Origin: an uncultured Aquincola sp.
GTDB lineage: Bacteria > Pseudomonadota > Gammaproteobacteria > Burkholderiales > Burkholderiaceae
Direction of reading: 5' to 3'
Assembly (NCBI GenBank): GCA_937883885.1
Contig: CAKZXL010000605.1
Location: 1-14,764 of the forward strand
Length of the DNA: 14,764 nucleotides
Shown here in pieces: positions 7,779 to 14,614 of the stretch. Each line of letters opens with the position of its first letter. Position 1 is the first letter of the stretch. A model generated the notes under the pieces. That model was not told the DNA's origin, did no database searches, and was given only the letters and a program-made list of their open reading frames with translations. The position numbers and the translations under genes were made by a program.

Positions 7779-8454
7779 CTAGGGTTCCTCCGCCAGCGGC
7801 GCTAGCTGCGAGTGGCGGATGCGGGCGTTGGCCAGCGCCCCCGCCGATTCCAGGATCGGGTAGGCGATCGAGCACAGGTGCGAATTGATGCGCTTCAAGT
7901 CGCTGATCAGGTCCAGGTGCAGCGAGCTGGTCTCGATGCTTTGCGTGGTGTTGTCGCGCAGCCGGGCGATGTGGCTGGCCGCGTATTCATGCTCCAGGTC
8001 GCGGAAGCGGGCCTTTTCTTCCAGCAGCCGCTGGGCGTCGCGCACATGGCCATCGAGGAAGACGCTCATGGCCAGCCGCAGGTTGGCCATGAGCCGCTCG
8101 TGCAGGTGGCAGATCTCGGCCATGCCGGCTTCGGAGAAACGGCGGTTTTTGCGGATCTTCTTGTCTTCCACGTCCTGCAGCACGCGCTCGATGATGTCGC
8201 CGATCTGCTCCATGTTGATGGTGAAGCTGACGATGTCGGTCCAGCGCCGCCCTTCCCGCTCGGACAGCGCCTCGCGCGAGATCTGCGTCAGGTAGAACTT
8301 GATGGCCGAGTACAGCTCGTCCACCGTGTCGTCCAATCACCGGCGACCGTGTCATCGGCTCGGTCGCCTGCACGAGCTGCAGCATCACCGCCAACGCGGC
8401 GCTGGTGCTCACCAGCCCCTTGCCGACGAAGGAAGCCGCGATCAGGCAGGTGCT
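7779..8454 (-). pseudogene. relic of a Na/Pi-cotransporter family gene; C-terminal PhoU-like domain retained
   Basis: Three blocks recall one family of proteins with two membrane halves and a PhoU-like tail (normally about 550 residues). Block 1, 8380-8454, reads TCLIAASFVGKGLV...ALAVML, resembling the first QSS-repeat region after the usual QSSTAT. Block 2, 8337-8379, reads QLVQATEPMTRSPVIG, resembling the segment between the membrane halves. Block 3, 7779-8336, reads DDTVDELYSAIKFYLTQISREAL through IETSSLHLDLISDLKRINSHLCSIAYPILE, the PhoU-like helical domain. Block 1 joins block 2 in frame, but about 60 residues seem missing between them. Block 2 to block 3 changes frame and lacks the whole second membrane half. 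The first ~60 residues are also missing. A TTG at 8336 could start a 185-residue open frame, but it has no supporting ribosome-binding site. Block 3 is clear; blocks 1 and 2 rest on remembered family patterns. Confidence 0.8.
8323..8353. repeat. 8-bp direct repeat flanking the deletion junction
   Basis: ACCGTGTC occurs at 8323-8330 and again at 8346-8353, bracketing the point (8336/8337) where the transporter relic loses its second membrane half and shifts frame. Short direct repeats of this kind can mediate slippage deletions, though two 8-mers this close in GC-rich DNA could be chance. Confidence 0.4.
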
Positions 8455-8601
8455 TACATAGTTTTTGCGCTGCCGGCTCACCTCAGTGTGCAGACCGCCC
8501 GATACAGTGAGTGCTCCACGCAGGACCCGGGCCAGGGCATGGCGATTGCCGCGACCCCTCCTGCCCTTTTTGTCGCGCCCTTGCCGTCTTCTCCGCCACC
8601 C
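8455..8601. other. intergenic region upstream of the amidotransferase-like hydrolase
   Basis: This 147-nt stretch separates the transporter relic from the plus-strand hydrolase and should hold the hydrolase promoter. No convincing -35/-10 pair or ribosome-binding site was found. The reading frame of the hydrolase is open through it, with an in-frame ATG at 8539, but the translation looks non-conserved. Confidence 0.4.
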
Positions 8602-9432
8602 ATGTCTGACGCTGCTGCCACCCCCGACGCGCCCAAGGCGCCGCTGCTGATCGGGCTGTCCGCCCGCATCTACCACCCCACCACGCCGGTGCCCAGCCTG
8701 GGCGGCGTGTTCACCCGCACGCTGCACTACCTGGAGCAGTCGGTGGCGCACTGGGTGATGTCGCGCGACGTGCTGGGCGTGATGATCCCGGCGGTGGACA
8801 GCGACAGCCTGGTGCGGCGCAGCGACATGAGCCTGCACCGCTATGCCGAGATGCTGGACGGCCTGGTGCTGCAGGGCGGCACCGACATCTCGCCCGAGAC
8901 CTATGGCGAATCGCCGATGAAACCGGCCTGGGGCGGCGACCGCGTGCGAGACCTGTACGAGATGGAGCTGCTGGACGCCTTCATCTCCGCCGGCAAGCCG
9001 GTGCTGGGCATCTGCCGCGGCTGCCAGCTGATCAACGTGGCCTTCGGCGGCTCGCTGTACCAGGACATTCCCAGCCAGCTGCCCGGCGCACTGCGCCATC
9101 ACGACGAAAACACCTACGAGCGCCAGTTCCACCGCGTGAACATCGTGCGCGGCACGCGGCTGGCCGGCCTGTACCCCGACCGAGTCAGCGGCGCCATCAA
9201 CTCCATCCACCACCAGTCGGTGAAGTCGCTGGGCCACGACCTGGAAGTGGAGGCGCTGGCCATCCCCGACGGCGTGGTCGAAGCCATCCGCTGGAAGGGC
9301 CCGAGCTATGTGTTCGGCATGCAGTGGCACCCCGAGTTCATGGCGCTGAACCGCACCCACGACGACGAGCTGGACGGCACGCCCATCCTCGACGACTTCC
9401 TGGCCGCAGCGCGCGCGCGCAAGGCGCGCTGA
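8602..9432 (+). CDS. gamma-glutamyl-gamma-aminobutyrate hydrolase family protein (peptidase C26)
   Basis: Class I glutamine-amidotransferase-like hydrolase of the PuuD/peptidase C26 group, 276 residues, cytoplasmic. The oxyanion strand and nucleophile elbow PVLGICRGCQLINVAFGG place the catalytic cysteine at Cys138. The remaining catalytic pair is His243 and Glu245 in FGMQWHPEF. GLVLQGGTDISPETYG and INSIHHQSVKSLG are further family hallmarks. Members hydrolyse gamma-glutamyl amides, for example gamma-glutamyl-GABA in putrescine breakdown; the true substrate is not determined here and no other putrescine genes are adjacent. The ATG at 8602 is chosen because conserved sequence begins about 16 residues later; ATG 8539 is possible. 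There is no good Shine-Dalgarno at either. It is followed after 16 nt by the CoA-transferase, probably as one operon. Confidence 0.88.
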   Translation: MSDAAATPDAPKAPLLIGLSARIYHPTTPVPSLGGVFTRTLHYLEQSVAHWVMSRDVLGVMIPAVDSDSLVRRSDMSLHRYAEMLDGLVLQGGTDISPETYGESPMKPAWGGDRVRDLYEMELLDAFISAGKPVLGICRGCQLINVAFGGSLYQDIPSQLPGALRHHDENTYERQFHRVNIVRGTRLAGLYPDRVSGAINSIHHQSVKSLGHDLEVEALAIPDGVVEAIRWKGPSYVFGMQWHPEFMALNRTHDDELDGTPILDDFLAAARARKAR

Positions 9433-9448
9433 GCACCGGGGCCGACGC

Positions 9449-10870
9449 ATGGGCAGTGAGGCACCTTCGGCACGGGCGCTGCAGACGTTGTGGCGCGCGG
9501 CCGGCCTGCCGGAAGCGGCACTGGCCTGCGCCGATGTCACCGGCGATGCGCCGGTGCTGCCCTCCTCGTTTGCCGTGGCCACGGCCGCGCAATCGGCCCT
9601 GGGCGCGGCGGCGCTGGCCGCGGCCGAGCTGTGGCACCTGCGCAGCGGCGTCGGCCAGCGCCAACGGGTGACGGTGGACCGCACCCATGCCACGCTGGAC
9701 AGCTGCGCCCACTTCCTGATCGACGGTCGCCAGCTGCCGGCCTGGGACCCGGTGTCGGGCCTGTACGCCTGCGGGCCCGATGGCGAAGCGGGCTGGGTGC
9801 GCATCCATGCCAACTTCGCGCACCACCGCGACGGCGCGCTGCGGCTGCTGGGCCTGCCGCCGGGTGACGCCACCGGGCGCGACGCGGTGCAGAAGGCGCT
9901 GCGCGGCTGGAGCGCCGAAGCCTTCGAGGCCGAGGCCGCCAATGCCGGCCTGGTGGTGGCCGCGGCCCGCAGCTTCGAGCAGTGGGACGCCCACCCGCAA
10001 GGCCAGGTGCTGGCCGCGCAGCCGCTGGTGCGCATCCGCCGCATCGAGCCCGCCGGCCAGGCGCCCGCCGCCCTGCCCTGGCCCGCGCTGGGTGATGGCG
10101 CGCAGCCGCTGGCCGGCCTGCGGGTGCTGGAGCTGACACGCATCCTGGCCGGGCCGGTGGCCGGGCGCACGCTGGCGGCTTATGGCGCCGAGGTGATGCT
10201 GGTCAACTCGCCCTCGCTGCCCAACATCGCCGCGATCGCCGACACCAGCCGCGGCAAGCGCTCGGTGCATGTCGACCTGATGGACGAACCCGGCCGCGCC
10301 ACGCTGCGTGGCCTGGCGGCGCAGGCGCATGTGTTCCTGCAGGGCTACCGGCCGGGCGCGCTGGGCGCCTTCGGTTTTGCGCCGGAAGACCTGGCGCGGC
10401 TGCGGCCCGGCATCGTAGTGGTGTCGCTCAGCGCCTATGGCGACGAAGGGCCCTGGGGCCAGCGCCGCGGCTTCGATTCGCTGGTGCAGACGGCGACCGG
10501 CTTCAACCTGGCCGAAGCGCAGGCGGCCGGCGCCCACACGCCACGTGCGCTGCCGCTGCAGATCCTGGACTACGCGGCCGGCTACCTGCTGGCCTTCGGC
10601 GCGCAAGCCGCCCTGTGGCGCCAGCAGCAGCAAGGCGGCAGCTGGCATGTGCAGGTGTCGCTGGCCGGCGTGGGCCACTGGCTGCGCAGCCTGGGCCGGG
10701 TGGCGGGCGGGCTGCAGGCGCAGGCGCCGGCCTTTGGCCCCTACCTGGTCACCGAGCCCAGCGGCTTCGGCGCGCTGACGGCGCTGCGGCACCCGGCGCA
10801 GTTCTCGCACACGCCAGCGCGCTGGCAGCGGCCGTCGATGGCGCCGGGCTCGCACCCACCGGTCTGGTAG
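9449..10870 (+). CDS. family III (CaiB/BaiF-type) CoA-transferase
   Basis: A 473-residue protein related to formyl-CoA/carnitine CoA-transferases, which move CoA between carboxylic acids through an aspartyl-CoA intermediate. The recognisable core begins at about residue 222: PLAGLRVLELTRILAGPVAGRTLAAYGAEV, the nucleotide-fold entry of the family. It is followed by SRGKRSVHVDL, a GIVVVSLSAYGDEGPWG block, and LDYAAGYLLAFGA, whose Asp374 is the best candidate nucleophile. The N-terminal ~205 residues look like the later part of the same family (ELWHLRSGVGQRQRVTVD, YACGPDGEAGWV), so the segment order appears permuted relative to CaiB. A GGGG stretch precedes the ATG by about 7 nt. Its stop is 4 nt from the convergent ligase stop. 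Acyl substrate unknown. Confidence 0.83.
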   Translation: MGSEAPSARALQTLWRAAGLPEAALACADVTGDAPVLPSSFAVATAAQSALGAAALAAAELWHLRSGVGQRQRVTVDRTHATLDSCAHFLIDGRQLPAWDPVSGLYACGPDGEAGWVRIHANFAHHRDGALRLLGLPPGDATGRDAVQKALRGWSAEAFEAEAANAGLVVAAARSFEQWDAHPQGQVLAAQPLVRIRRIEPAGQAPAALPWPALGDGAQPLAGLRVLELTRILAGPVAGRTLAAYGAEVMLVNSPSLPNIAAIADTSRGKRSVHVDLMDEPGRATLRGLAAQAHVFLQGYRPGALGAFGFAPEDLARLRPGIVVVSLSAYGDEGPWGQRRGFDSLVQTATGFNLAEAQAAGAHTPRALPLQILDYAAGYLLAFGAQAALWRQQQQGGSWHVQVSLAGVGHWLRSLGRVAGGLQAQAPAFGPYLVTEPSGFGALTALRHPAQFSHTPARWQRPSMAPGSHPPVW

Positions 10871-10874
10871 CGCC

Positions 10875-12584
10875 TCAGCCCTGGATCAGCGCTTCCAGCG
10901 TCTGCAGCGTGTCGGCTTCCCACAGCGGTTTGTCGTGGCGGATGCGCAGCATGCGCGGAAAGCGCGTGGCGATGCCGCTCTTGTGGCGCGGGCTGCGCTG
11001 GATGCCCTCGAAGCCCAGTTCAAACACCAGCGTGGGCTTGACGCTGCGCACCGGGCCGAACTTCTCCAGCGTGTTGGCGCGGATCACCTTGTCCACCTCG
11101 GCGAACTCGGCATCGGTCAGGCCTGAATACGCCTTGGCAAATGGCACCAGCTGCAGCGCACCCGGCTGCGCCGGCTCACGGCGGGCGATGGCGTCCAGCA
11201 CCGCCTGGGCTTCGGCCGCATCGGCCGGTTGGCGGTTCCACACCGCGAAGGTGTAGTCGGTGTACACGCTGGCGCGCCGGCCATGGCCGCGCTGGGCGTA
11301 CACCAGCACGCCGTCGGCGGTCATCGGCTCGATCTTCCACTTCCACCAGGTGCCGGCGGCCTTGGTGCGGCCGGTGCCGTAGCTGGCATCACGCTGCTTG
11401 AGCATGAAACCTTCCACACCCCGCTCGCGCGACTCCATGCGCAGCTGCGCCAGTGCCGGCCAGTCGGGCGCCTGCACCAGCGGCGACAGCTGCATGCGCA
11501 CGGTCGGCGCCACCTGTTCCAGCTGCGCGCGCCGCTCGGTGTGCGGGCGGTGGCGCCAGTCCTGACCCTGCCACTCCAGCAGGTCGTAGGCGATGAAGTT
11601 CACCGGCGCGTCGGTCAGGATCTTCTTGCTGAGCTTGAGGCGGCCGATGCGCTGCTGCAGCAGTGCAAACGGCGCCGGCCGTTCTTCGTGCCACACCAGC
11701 AGCTCACCATCCAGCACGGTGCCGTCGGGCAGCGGCTGGGCCAGCGCCACGATCTCGGGGAAGCGGTCGGTGATCAGCTCCTCACCGCGCGACCAGATCC
11801 ACACCCGGCCGGCGCGCTTGACGATCTGCGCGCGGATGCCGTCGAACTTCCACTCCACCAGCCATTGGTCGGTGGTGCCCAGCCGGGCTTCGAAGTCGCT
11901 GGCGTCACCTTCGAGCTGGTGGGCCAGGAAAAACGGGTACGGCTGGCCGGCATCGTCGGGGCTGCGCTCGTCGCCGGCGGCGCCTTCCACCACCGGCGCC
12001 AGCAAGGCCTGGTAGCGGCTGGCGCTGGGCGTGGCGCGGGCGTCGGTGTAGCCCATCATGCGCTGGGCCACGCGCTTGGGGTCCAGGCCCGCCTGCTCGG
12101 CCAGCGCGCGCTGCACCAGCAGCTTGCTCACGCCCACCCGGAAGCCGCCGCCGATCAGCTTTGTGAGCAGGAAGCGGCCGGTGGTGTCCAGCTCGCGCCA
12201 GTAGCCGGCCACGCGGCGGGCCTGTTCTTCGGGTGGCAGGCCGCGCAGCGGCAGCAGCCGGTGCTCGATCCATTCGGCCAGGCCCAGCGGCTCGGCCGGC
12301 TGGTCGGCCGGCGGCAGCACATGGGCGATGGTCTCGGCCAGATCGCCCACGGCCTGGTAGCTCTCTTCGAACAGCCATTCGGGGATGCCGGCTTCGGCAC
12401 AGGCCAGCGCACGCAGCACGCCGGTGGGCACCACCTGCCGCGGCTTGCCGCCGGCCAGGAAGTACACCGCCCAGGCGGCATCGGCCGGCTCGGCCTGCGC
12501 GAAGTAACGGCGCAGCGCGGCCACCTTCTCGCTGGTGGCGGTGCTGGCGTCGAGTTCGGTGAAAAGAACGGCGAAGGCTTGCAT
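10875..12584 (-). CDS. ATP-dependent DNA ligase (exonuclease-associated type)
   Basis: Nick-sealing DNA ligase, 569 residues. A helical N-terminal DNA-binding domain covers about residues 1-190. The adenylation domain follows, with motif I WKFDG and nucleophile Lys246, then DGELLVWHEE and the motif V region EGFMLKQRDASYGTG. The C-terminal OB-fold runs from MTADGVLVYAQRGHGRR to FPRMLRIRHDK. The set matches the bacterial ATP-dependent ligase family (TIGR04120 type) that is co-encoded with an MBL-fold exonuclease, a DEXH helicase and a metallophosphoesterase. The ATG at 12584 is chosen because family members start MKAFA-like, here MQAFAVLFTELDA; the frame is open further upstream without homology. 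It is last in a three-gene operon, 17 nt after the unknown protein. It lacks the polymerase and nuclease domains of LigD, so it is not the NHEJ ligase. Confidence 0.93.
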   Translation of the reverse strand: MQAFAVLFTELDASTATSEKVAALRRYFAQAEPADAAWAVYFLAGGKPRQVVPTGVLRALACAEAGIPEWLFEESYQAVGDLAETIAHVLPPADQPAEPLGLAEWIEHRLLPLRGLPPEEQARRVAGYWRELDTTGRFLLTKLIGGGFRVGVSKLLVQRALAEQAGLDPKRVAQRMMGYTDARATPSASRYQALLAPVVEGAAGDERSPDDAGQPYPFFLAHQLEGDASDFEARLGTTDQWLVEWKFDGIRAQIVKRAGRVWIWSRGEELITDRFPEIVALAQPLPDGTVLDGELLVWHEERPAPFALLQQRIGRLKLSKKILTDAPVNFIAYDLLEWQGQDWRHRPHTERRAQLEQVAPTVRMQLSPLVQAPDWPALAQLRMESRERGVEGFMLKQRDASYGTGRTKAAGTWWKWKIEPMTADGVLVYAQRGHGRRASVYTDYTFAVWNRQPADAAEAQAVLDAIARREPAQPGALQLVPFAKAYSGLTDAEFAEVDKVIRANTLEKFGPVRSVKPTLVFELGFEGIQRSPRHKSGIATRFPRMLRIRHDKPLWEADTLQTLEALIQG

Positions 12585-12601
12585 CAGGCCGGCTGGAGCA
12601 C

Positions 12602-13408
12602 TCAGCGCGCCTGCGGTGATGCGGCCTTCTGTTCCACCGGCCAGGCGGCGTCGGGGCGGTGGTAGTCGTCGTTCAGTCGGCTGAACTGGGCGGCCCGCTC
12701 GTTCTCGACGAAGGTTTGCAGCGCCTCGAAGCTGCGGCCCTGCAGGCTGCCGTCGTGCAGCAGCACGAGCTGGCCGATCAGGCTCCAGTCGGCGCTGCCG
12801 CCCGGACCTTCGGCCAGGCACCACACGCTGGCGTCTGCCGGCAGGGGCGCCAGCAGCGCCTGCGGCAGACGGTCGGGTGCCACCGGCTGCATCTGCGCGC
12901 GCAGCGGAAAGCGGTCCAGCGGCGCGCCGCTGTCGGCCGGTGCCCACCAGGCGATCAGCCGCAGCGCGGCATGGGTTTCCACCACCGGGCCGCCGGGGCC
13001 TTCGCGCACTTCGGTCACTTCATCGGCCACCTGCCGCACCGCGGCCACCCAGGCGCCGGGCTGCCACTGGCGCAGCAGGCGCGGGTGGCTGGGCACGGGC
13101 GCCACGGCGGGTGTGGGCAGCAAATCCAGGTCGATGTCGGTGATCTCCTGCGCGGCCCAGCGGGCGGCGCGCTGGGCCGCCTGGCGACCGAGCTCGTCGA
13201 GCTCGACCGCGGCCACTGGCGCGTCCTGCACGGGCTGCAGCCTGGGCAGGCGCAGCGAAGGGGCGTCTTCGGCCGCCGGGCGGCGCACGCCGGCAGGCTG
13301 CCAACCATCCAGCAGGCGCATCAGCTCGGCGTCGGTGGGCCGCGGCCCGCGGTCGGGGCGCCAGCCGTCCAGCACGCGGGTGGGGTCCAGGGGGTCGTCG
13401 CGGTCCAT
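12602..13408 (-). CDS. uncharacterised protein between exonuclease and ligase
   Basis: A 268-residue protein not recognised as any family. It is soluble, with no signal peptide or membrane segment. The first ~60 residues are rich in Pro, Arg and Asp and contain a short repeat, VLDGWRP (residues 12-18) and LLDGWQP (32-38). A helical Ala-rich stretch follows (LGRQAAQRAARWAAQEITD), then a likely folded region with several tryptophans (LIAWWAPADSG, ADASVWCLAEG). A conserved-looking end, QLVLLHDGSLQGRSFEALQTFVENERAAQF, precedes a loose tail. It starts 14 nt after the exonuclease stop and ends 17 nt before the ligase start, so it is cotranscribed with both and probably works with them; no enzymatic motif is visible. 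No strong ribosome-binding site. Codon bias supports it as a real gene. Confidence 0.75.
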   Translation of the reverse strand: MDRDDPLDPTRVLDGWRPDRGPRPTDAELMRLLDGWQPAGVRRPAAEDAPSLRLPRLQPVQDAPVAAVELDELGRQAAQRAARWAAQEITDIDLDLLPTPAVAPVPSHPRLLRQWQPGAWVAAVRQVADEVTEVREGPGGPVVETHAALRLIAWWAPADSGAPLDRFPLRAQMQPVAPDRLPQALLAPLPADASVWCLAEGPGGSADWSLIGQLVLLHDGSLQGRSFEALQTFVENERAAQFSRLNDDYHRPDAAWPVEQKAASPQAR

Positions 13409-13422
13409 CGCGCGATTTTCGG

Positions 13423-14520
13423 TCAGCTGGCGGCCGGGTCCATCGTGGGGGGGGGGGGGCTGGCAGCGCCCGCCGCTTCGGCCGTGGGGTCTTCCAGCGC
13501 ATCGTCACCGTATTCGGTGCGAAACGCGCCGGCGTCCAGGCCCTGCTCCTGCAGCCAGCGCACCATCACCGCCTCGTAGCCGTGGGTCACGATCACCCGC
13601 TGGGCGCCGGTGGCCAGGATGGCGCGCTGCAGGCCGGGCCAGTCGGCGTGGTCGCTCATCACGAAGCCGCGGTCCACCGCGCGGCGGCGGCGGGCGCCGC
13701 GCAGCTGCATCCAGCCGCTGGCAAAGGCGTCGCTGTACTCGCCGAAGCGCCGCAGCCAGGGCGAGCCCTGAACCGAAGGCGGCGCCACCACCAGCGCACG
13801 CTTGAAGTCGGCCTTGGCCAGTTCGGTGGCGGCGAAGGTGGGCGGCAGCGGCACGCCGGCGGCGCGGTAGGCGGTGTTCAGCGTGTCCACCGCGCCATGC
13901 ACCACGATGGGCCCGATGGACGGATCGACCCCGGCCAGCATGCGCTGCGCCTTGCCGAAGCTGTAGCCCATCAGCAGGCTGGCGCGGCCGGCCTCGGCAT
14001 TGGCGGCCCACCAGGCGTTGATGTCGGCGAACAGGCTGGCCTGCGTGGGCCAGCGGTAGATGGGCAGGCCGAAGGTGGATTCGGTGATGAAGCAGTCGCA
14101 GCGCACCGGCTCGAAGGGCGCGCAGGTGGCGTTGAGGTCGCCCGACACTTCGCCCTGCATCGCGGTGTCGCCAGCGACGAAGTAGTCGCCCGAAGCCACC
14201 CACACCCGGCCGCGGTGCTCCAGCCGCACCTGGGCCGACCCCAGCACATGACCGGCCGGGTGCAGGCTGATGCGCACGCCTCGGTGGTCCACCACCTCGC
14301 CCCAGCCCAGGGTCTGCAGGGTGATGTCTTCGCCCAGCCGCGAGCGCAGCACGCCTTCGCTGTCGTGCGAGGCCAGGTAGTGGCCATGGCCGCGCCGCGC
14401 GTGGTCGGCATGGGCATGGGTGACGATGGCGTGGGACACCGGCCGCCAGGGGTCGATGTGGAAATCGCCGGGCGGGCAATACAGGCCTTCCGGCGTGGCC
14501 ACCACCAAGTCGTCATGCAT
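13423..14520 (-). CDS. ligase-associated putative DNA exonuclease, MBL/beta-CASP-like fold
   Basis: Metallo-beta-lactamase-fold nuclease, 365 residues, of the 'putative exonuclease, DNA ligase-associated' type (TIGR04122-like). Metal-binding motifs are complete: THAHADH (His35, His37, Asp39, His40), HPAGHVLGSA with His91, SGDY with Asp112, and the late MSDHADW with His291. ITESTFGLP (about 145-153) and VIVTHGYEAVMVRWL are further family marks. The ATG at 14520 (MHDDLVVATPEGLYCPP) is the family start; an upstream in-frame start at 14637 adds unconserved sequence. It is the first gene of the ligase operon and divergent from the DUF805 gene. The odd part is the C-terminal tail (after about residue 340), which is low-complexity and encoded partly by 13 consecutive C; the length and end of the protein therefore depend on that tract being right. 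Confidence 0.9.
   Translation of the reverse strand: MHDDLVVATPEGLYCPPGDFHIDPWRPVSHAIVTHAHADHARRGHGHYLASHDSEGVLRSRLGEDITLQTLGWGEVVDHRGVRISLHPAGHVLGSAQVRLEHRGRVWVASGDYFVAGDTAMQGEVSGDLNATCAPFEPVRCDCFITESTFGLPIYRWPTQASLFADINAWWAANAEAGRASLLMGYSFGKAQRMLAGVDPSIGPIVVHGAVDTLNTAYRAAGVPLPPTFAATELAKADFKRALVVAPPSVQGSPWLRRFGEYSDAFASGWMQLRGARRRRAVDRGFVMSDHADWPGLQRAILATGAQRVIVTHGYEAVMVRWLQEQGLDAGAFRTEYGDDALEDPTAEAAGAASPPPPTMDPAAS
13447..13459. repeat. 13-bp G/C homopolymer within the exonuclease C-terminal codons
   Basis: A run of 13 G on the plus strand (C in the exonuclease sense strand), encoding the end of Ser and four Pro at about residues 354-358. One extra C would put the exonuclease in frame with the next gene (start 13408) with no stop between. 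One fewer C would give a different open tail running to 13020. Confidence 0.9.
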
Positions 14521-14614
14521 CGTCGCATTGTGACGACGCCGGCCCTTCCTGGAGCCTGCCAGGGCGTTCACCGAATGGTGACGATGGGATACTGAAGCAG
14601 CCGCCTGTTGCCCG
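14521..14614. promoter_or_regulatory. divergent promoter region between exonuclease operon and DUF805 gene
   Basis: This 94-nt gap must hold promoters for both directions. On the plus strand TTCACC (14569-14574) precedes TGGGATACT, which resembles an extended -10 element, with a 15-nt spacer shorter than ideal. No convincing minus-strand boxes were seen. Confidence 0.3.

Noticed and set aside
8299..8601. A 101-codon N-terminal extension of the hydrolase.
   Set aside because: It overlaps the transporter relic on the other strand, and the hydrolase family begins only after 8602.
7987..10170. A 727-codon minus-strand frame spanning the hydrolase and CoA-transferase.
   Set aside because: Only its stretch at 8337-8454 matches anything (the transporter relic). 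The rest is antisense to two well-supported genes.
12585..12947. A 121-codon upstream extension of the ligase.
   Set aside because: It overlaps the unknown protein's gene in another frame. Ligase family homology begins at MQAFA (12584).
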